Below the pieces are notes generated by a model. That model did no database searches, had not been told where the DNA came from, and saw only the letters and a list, made by a program, of their open reading frames with translations. From Otis tarda (lineage: Eukaryota; Chordata; Aves; Otidiformes; Otididae): a stretch of 64,000 bases of DNA. The stretch covers positions 211,061,553 to 211,125,552 of the forward strand of contig CM048552.1 in the NCBI GenBank assembly GCA_026413225.1. The letters run 5' to 3'. This document shows positions 57,218 to 64,000 of the stretch, one piece after another (position 1 is the stretch's first letter; each line of letters starts with the position of its first letter). The translations under genes were made by a program, and so were the position numbers.

Positions 57218-60176
57218 AAAAAAAATTCTGTGATCTTTTATTAAACAGAGTGGAAAAATCAGACAAGCTTTCTGGCACAAAAGCCCTCTTAAACAACCAA
57301 GGCTGTAGCAAAATGTCACATAAAGCACAGGACTATTTTATAAGTAAGTTACTGTACAAATAGCCATAAATTTGCAAATGTCAACTGTAATTGCCAATTT
57401 GCAAAGCAAGTACAATTAAAACAAAATTTTAATTCATTAAGAAAGCACTGTAAATAGTCAATGATATTATAAATGGTATTTGAAAAGCCATCCACAACTC
57501 TAAACAAGAAATACTAAAATCTAAACCAACTAGCATTTTTTCTTCTACTTTTTTTTTTTTTCTTCTTTTTTAATTTCATTTGGTTTCTATTCATGTTTAA
57601 ACATAAGGCTGCAATGGGAAAGTGACATTTCTATAATTTGAGACTCATAGAAACATGGCTTCTCCTGACCTTTTCCTAGGTGAATCTAAGCTTGTGTGAC
57701 ACGGCTGTTGTGTGCAGTGTGTGTCACGTGGGTGGTGCAAAGCTGTAAGAAGAATCTCAGTCCTGCTCCAAATGCTTCAGACCCCTTTCAGTAAACAGTC
57801 AAGGCTCTGGATGTTTGAATTAACTTTGAATTAACAGCTGGCTGCTCTTCAGTTGCTGAAGCAGAAATCTGTAGATTGTAGTCAAGGCAATGTAGGTGTT
57901 TGTTCTGGCTTTAAAAATATCCGCTCCCTGAACCTCTGTAAGGCCGTATCAAGCACTGTCTTTTCCCTGTAAGATCAGCTAAATCAAACACGTATTTATT
58001 TCTCTTCTCCTCCACCACCTCTGTCTCTGTTCCATCTTTGAGGTGAAAATCCAGTTTTAAGCAGTTGTGGTTGGATCCACAAAAAGACTTTTATGCATGA
58101 GTCTTGCTTAACTTTCATTTCAGAAGAGTAAGTCCCAAAACTCCTAAGGATGGTACTTTAATTGCCCTTAAACCTGGAGTCCTGTAAAGCTTACAGACTT
58201 GTCTGTTTCCTAGATTCTGGTTCATGCTGCCAAGCATCTCATACCTCATGCCCCAGTCACATTGGGATCAAAAAGAACTTGTGTTTCAGCTGAGAGACTG
58301 TGGTGTGCTGCACATGCTCAGGGTGTGATGAACAGAGAGTGCATAGGAAATAAGTGCAAGAGGAGCGCTTCTCTTTGCACGATGACTTTGTGCTAAGGGC
58401 ACTTATGCTCATGGGCAAACTTGTAGGTTTTGGACTGTTCTGAATTTTTTGGCAACAACTGCTTTGCAACAGAGCATCCTGCCTACTGAGCTATATTGCA
58501 CTGAGAAATTCAGGGGAAACCCTAAATCTTTCCTCCTCGAACTTTTCCATTTGGATAAACAAATTAAAGAATTGATGATGATAACATGAATGTGCACAGG
58601 TCTGATTTTCTCACATCTTTCCCTTGGAAGGGAAGGTAAACCTTGTAAATGATATTTTAAAGTAGCCAGCCTTCTCCAGGTTAGTGTTTTTTTTCTTTAC
58701 AACTAGAAGCAAAGTCACAGTAAGTGTAACCAACCCTGTTGGAATGATTTTACACATACTTCTGATGAACTGAGGACTTCATAAGAAAGGGTAAAACTAT
58801 GAGCTGTGATATCCCTGTCAAATCCTACCAGGAGTAGTTAAATATTGCCTGCTCTTCTGCATGGTCTATCAATAATGGCTACTGAATAAATAATATGGAG
58901 ACCTCTAAAAACTTTAGGGATTCTTTACAAGTAAAATCCGTTTATATAATATCATATTCATGTTGCAAACTCATGTTCTGCTCTTTGAAGTGCATATGCA
59001 ATTTCTACTAGTGAGGGGAATCATATACTTACATTTAAGAGAGAAAAGACCCTTGTTACATTCATCGTAATACAAATAACCTGACATGTTCAGCTCTCTT
59101 TCTGGAAAGCTCTGGCTTGCAGCACTTTCAGGAGATGAAAACAGTGTCATACCAAGGGAATATCAGTAAAAGTACATCTTATCACTCTGAAACATGAGTA
59201 ACTCATGTACAGCTGAAGAAATAACAAATTCCTACAAGTATCTTATTAATACACCTTGCTGAAAATCCTTTTTTCTTAAAATAATTTTGTCTGTAGTTTT
59301 GAAGTAGATTACACTATAGATTTAACAAGAGCCGGGGTTAGCATCAAAAAGAAAGGTGCAGAGCCTTTAGGTGTTGTAAAAGTGAAGAAGAATTCATTAA
59401 ATTTAAAGGAACCTAAAGTGCTTTCTAGATAAGCACTTAACACTTTTCAAAGAAACATCTTTGTAACTAGGAAGACAATCTTCCAGATGGGAAAAAAACC
59501 ACAATAATTTCAAATAAGCTCTTCAGGACCGTATAGTTCTTGACTCCCAGTCTTGTGCTCATTCACACTGACTGTGTTTAGGGAATATCCCATCCAGGCA
59601 TTTGTATCTTGCTTGAAGAGCCATAACAACACAACTCTAATATCTATATGGCTGTACAAAAAAGATTCTGGATTGTAAGGAAATTTAAACTTCTTTAGAC
59701 ACATATGTGAAGTGAAAGACCCTGGTGATCCGAAAATTGACATCAACAACAAGGAAACCAATTAAAATAGCTTACCTGCAGTGAGTAACTCTGCTTGTAG
59801 ACTTTAATGCAACAATGAGTATGTACATTCAGAATGTGGCCAGCAGTAAAATCTGCAAGAGTGATATTATGAGTTGTTTATTTTTCTTCTGGTGGCTATG
59901 GGAAGTTGCTTAAACTTTTCCTCAGAAGCAGTCTTCTTCACATATGCATTGCTGAACAAATATAGTTTTAGAATGACCTGGGAATACAGAGCTAGACTAG
60001 TTTAATATATAATGGATTGGCAGAAAAGAGAGAGAGTTTTGTGCCCTGATGTATGACATGCCTGCAAGAGCAGGGTTTCTGGGTTCCACCTGCTGTTGCC
60101 CTGCATATTGAGATCTCATTTTGACAAGCTAGAGAAGCCTCAGCAGAGAAGAATGACAGAGAAAAACATCACAGAG
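57218..60176. other. non-coding DNA
   Basis: AT-rich, no gene or known repeat recognised. Short minus-strand frames near 58.3-58.6 and 59.5-59.8 kb have no domains. Confidence 0.6.
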
Positions 60177-60207
60177 ATCGTAGAATCATAGAATGGTGGT
60201 TAGGATC
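60177..60207 (-). mobile_element. tiny CR1 tail
   Basis: 'gatcgtagaatcatagaatg' plus 'gtggttagg' is the extreme 3' tip of CR1 on the minus strand. Too short to say more. Confidence 0.7.
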
Positions 60208-60732
60208 CTCTCCTGGAAGGTGGAAATGCCTGTTCCACCTCATGTAATGAGAGAGGATTTGACTTCGTGTTTCCAGCCTCTGGATGAATAAAGTTCTAAG
60301 TAGGAGGATGTGGAGTGTAACTTAAAGTCTTTTGTGTATATTTCCTACCCTGTATTGCAAATATGATTCCCAATAATATGTAATGCCGGAACACATGAAA
60401 TAAACTGTTTAAAACCACGGCAATATCTTTCCAAGATTTCTTTGTCTCCTTTTATTCTAAGTTTGACTCATAAGGAGATGGAAACAAAATCAATAATGAG
60501 ATAGGCAGTGGTATCCTTCCTTTTCCTCTTAAATCCTATAGCCCAGTATTAGGGTACTTGTCCACTTTGCACACTTAAATAATTTTCTTTCTTTCTCCCA
60601 GGAGAGTGCTCTTTCCTGCAGGATTCATAGGACAAAGCATAACTACCATCAGCTCCTTTCCTATGAGGGTTGCCTATATCCTACTATAAACCAAACCTCC
60701 TAAAAATACACATGTTTTATTCTGTGAAATGC

Positions 60733-60752
60733 AAAAAAAAAAAAAAAAAAAA
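60733..60752. repeat. A20 homopolymer
   Basis: Uninterrupted run of 20 A. Confidence 0.95.
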
Positions 60753-63455
60753 CCAACAAACTGTTTCACTATTTCTTATTCTTCCTTTCCTTCAATTTTT
60801 ACTTAAATTAAGATATTTAAGTATTTCAGATTTAATTTATGGCTAGCTTAGCTTGACTGAAACCTGCAAAATCAGTATAAAACAATGTCCTTCTCTCCTG
60901 CAACAACAGCGAAAATCCTTATTGTATCCCATATCATTAGAGAAAACTCAGAAGGGTTGTTTAGTAGAGGCTGCTGAACTGAGACAGTTTGTGGGGACGT
61001 CCCTAGTGCCATCCAGTGCCATAGGTCCACAGGCTGTCCTCTCCCCAGGTTTGCTCACAGGGTAGCTCTACTTCCTTGTGGTGATTCTGTCCAAAAAGAG
61101 TCACCTCTTTTCTCTAGGAGTCCCTTTCCAAGTGTTGGCGGATGTTATATCATTCCCACCAGTTATGTTTCATGTTTGATTTGCAATGACTGAAGCTCTA
61201 ATGCAGGATACAGATCACCAAGCATGCAAGTGCTTCTAAGTTTCAACCTTCCATCCTTCCAGGATTGACAGGAGCTTTGTGTTTCCCACAGGTGACATAA
61301 GTAAAACTGTGTTCTAGGGTAAGTCCAAAATATGATACTCCAAGGAGAGTAGGAGCCAGCTGAAATCCCTGTTGAATATTTTGATATCTTGTTCTGACTC
61401 CTTTAACTTAAATCCTGTTTAACTAGCAGCATCTGCCACTGACATTTCCACAAGGATGGTACAGATGGAGCAGTGACTCAGATCGCTGGCTCTAAGAAGT
61501 TAGGAATAGCTAAAACTGTTGCTGATGGAGATTATCAACAGGGCTGTAGGAAAGGTCCATCTGTGTGACTGAAGCCTGCAATATGTGGAATTTAGACCTT
61601 CCACTTTGTTTTCGTAAAAGAAATTGTATCTATCTGCCTATACATACAACTCCAAACATGAACAAATTCTTAGCCTTCAAATGTTTTTGTAATTGTAACC
61701 TTCTCTGCTCTGTATTGGTTAACAATTAGTTAATTCTGAAAGCAAAAATTACTTGGAACAAAAAAAGTTGTCGTGTTTATTGTCAGCATTTTAATCTAGA
61801 TCATAAACAATTTTATTTCTTGCTGGTGTTCTTGCAGCCCAAAACCAGGTGGGATAGGGAGAAGCAAAACAAGGTAAATCTGTTGGGTGACCCTGTCATT
61901 TGGGTCACATCACTCTTTATCATCCTTCATTTTCCCTGGGGAAACACAGAGTAAACAAGGAGATAGTTGCACTGAGCTTTTGTGATAAGGATTTCAGTTG
62001 GAAAGTATAATCTGTTTTGTGATTCCTTTGTCAAAGGGTAGTTTGAGACTACCTTTTTGTTCGTTCATTTACAATAAGCATTGCGGGTTTTTTTCTTTTT
62101 CCTTTAACATTTTATGTGTGTAGATTTCTTGGGAAAGATAATGAGTTAGTAGACTTAATAAATTACAGTTTCAACTCATTAGAAGAACTGACACTGGACC
62201 CAGTTCTTTATAGACCTGCATGATCTATACAGCAGAAATCAAGGTTACTTCCAAATGGACTCTGCTGTTGCCTGGAACAGAACATAGTTTATTAAATGTT
62301 ATTTACATGTTCAACAGTAAAGCTTTACACCGTTCAGACAACAAATAAATAACAATTTCACAAACTTCATTCAGAAAATACTCCTTTCTACACAGAGCTT
62401 ACACTTGTACTTTAATTGCTCAGGAATGGTCCAAATTAATGCCTGTCCCTCAGTTTCAACAGTGCTGATGAAGGCGCAACTAATTGTTAGTAATCCTGGA
62501 TTTTGTTTCCAAACAAGAAAGATGGATTTCATTTTTCATACTTGTGTAACACACGCTGCATTAAATAGCCACTGGTGGAGCAAGCTGAAATTAGATAGTC
62601 AACAAGAGTTAGAGACTTCTCTAATGGTGGCAGAAGTTACTGAATGGGACACATCTTTCACATTTGGAAGGAAGAAATATGGTTAGTTTTGCTTGGGCTA
62701 TGGCTCCCAGCCATGGGATTTCATGGACAGCAGCCTTTATTTATTCCTCCACATATGGAACTAGATTTTGGGATGAAGTATCTTCCTAGGAAACAATGGT
62801 GGAAAAGTGAGATTTCTAGAAGCACTGAAAATTTGCAAGCACTTTATGTCTAAGTTTGTTCCAGCTCCAGTGTCAGCATATAACTTAAAATACTCTTAGC
62901 ATATCTCAAGCCACCATTTTGCTACTTCTCCTATGAGAATAAAATCATCAGTCTCAGAATCCTGAGTTGGCTTTACATTTAATTACGAGAAAGATGAAAA
63001 AAGAAATAGAGATAACAATATCTAATGTGTGACCAAGATTTGTTATTCAGCCCTCAGAAAATCATGTAAATATTCCAGCAAGGTTGCTCTACAAACACGA
63101 CATTGTAAATACTGCTAAGCCTACCAGCAGCAGAAAAATGTGGCACTGAGTCTATTGATTAGTAATTGGCAATTTATTTCACCTTGATCACAAGTATTTG
63201 TAATTTGATAACATGGAAAATTAGAAACATAAGCACCATTCTTAGACTTCTGCTCAAAAAGTATGTGTTTGTCTTGTGAAATGACTTTCAAAGGAACTCA
63301 ACGCAAGCCTTAGAAAGACTAGATGCCAGAATGCATTTGAGCAATATAATTTTCAACATGGACATGTAAGTTAACCTGGAAACCTGCTAATTTTACAAGC
63401 CCAGCAAAAACAAATTGTCAACCATCTTTGTTCAATTCTTCTTATTCGCTTTTTG

Positions 63456-63469
63456 CCACCAGGTGTCAG
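63456..63469 (+). promoter_or_regulatory. CTCF-like motif
   Basis: CCACCAGGTGTCAG agrees with the core CTCF consensus CCASYAGRKGGCRS at 13 of 14 positions; the one mismatch is T for G. It stands in a locally CpG-containing, less AT-rich patch. A single motif hit of this quality is only suggestive. Confidence 0.4.
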
Positions 63470-64000
63470 TACAAGTGCACGGACACCCCAGAGATCCGTG
63501 CGAGGTGTCCTGAAGAGCTGTCTGAGCAACAATGATACTGTTTCATGGCAGTTCTCATGCTGCTGAAAATGTTCTAGTTTTTTTTTCCTTACATTAAGGA
63601 AAAAAAAAAATGTTGCTTACCCACATCAACAGCCCTTTGAACTGCATAGTCTACACCATTTTTGTATAGTATAGGTAATCTAGAATCAACTGTTCTAAGT
63701 GCCCTAGCATCTCCACCCATCCTCTTCTCTGCCGTAAGCTGGTCACAGGGCTAGAGTATCTCCCTCCAACCTCTCACCCGAAGATGTGAAGACTGTGAGG
63801 AAGAAGCCAAGAAGAAGGGATGATTGTCAAAAGGATATGTGGAAAATACAGCTCAAAGACTCCAGATCACTGATAACTATCCTACTTTTTAAGTCATAGT
63901 CCATACGCCCTTTCTAACTGCTGCACCTAGCAGTTACCTCCCCAAATCTCCTTTATGAGAAGTGGATCTTGGGTTCTTGATGTAAACAGTACCCTCAGCA

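Larger units (their letters stand above)
60208..64000. other. non-coding DNA to window end
   Basis: No gene recognised. Contains an A20 run (60733-60752) and a CTCF-like motif with a neighbouring GC-rich hairpin at 63456-63515. Confidence 0.6.

Noticed and set aside
16424..57220. CRISPR-like array from recurring ATTCTATG units
   Set aside because: The repeated words are CR1 3' tails scattered singly across 40 kb, without regular spacers.

Overview
This window looks like a gene-poor stretch of a bird nuclear genome. The evidence is the repeats. There are many chicken-repeat-1 (CR1) LINE copies, mostly 5'-truncated and ending in the avian CR1 tail (tandem ATTCTATG). There are also several solo LTRs with TG...CA ends that resemble ERVL-type LTRs common in neognath, probably neoavian, birds. 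The background is AT-rich and intron- or desert-like, with homopolymer runs. No complete, convincing host protein-coding gene, tRNA, rRNA or CRISPR array was found. Most long reading frames are LINE remnants or fortuitous frames across GC-rich LTRs.

Layout. Bases 1-5332 are AT-rich single-copy-like DNA. A solo LTR (5333-6480, +) and a related LTR in the opposite orientation (9881-10995, -) form a long inverted repeat; an ancient CR1 (about 8195-8890, -) lies between them. A third LTR of a different family lies at 14578-15157 (+), just after another ancient CR1 fragment. From 16.4 to 28.4 kb is the densest CR1 cluster. It includes two long copies of one young subfamily in inverted orientation (16424-17960 on -, 21950-23303 on +), both with recognisable reverse transcriptase motifs and both broken. 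From 28.4 to 40 kb the sequence is mostly unique. It holds a pair of diverged direct repeats (about 30.8 and 32.8 kb), an old CR1 (about 36.0 kb), possible small exons, and AT-rich stretches that could be conserved non-coding DNA. From 40 to 50 kb there are more CR1 fragments. A fourth LTR, related to the first pair, lies at about 51753-52667 (-). From 55.2 to 57.2 kb there is a small GC-rich island followed by two old CR1 remnants in opposite orientations. From 57.2 kb to the end is largely featureless apart from a CR1 tail and a CTCF-like motif near 63.46 kb.

The identified elements do not form a pathway. They record successive retrotransposition: very old CR1, then younger CR1 subfamilies, and ERV LTRs reduced to solo copies. 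I did not find a new biological system. The observations most worth following are the inverted LTR pair, a nonsense codon shared by two CR1 copies, a GC-rich island of unknown origin, an unclassified diverged repeat pair, and three exon-like segments. All family assignments are from pattern recognition, without alignment or database search.
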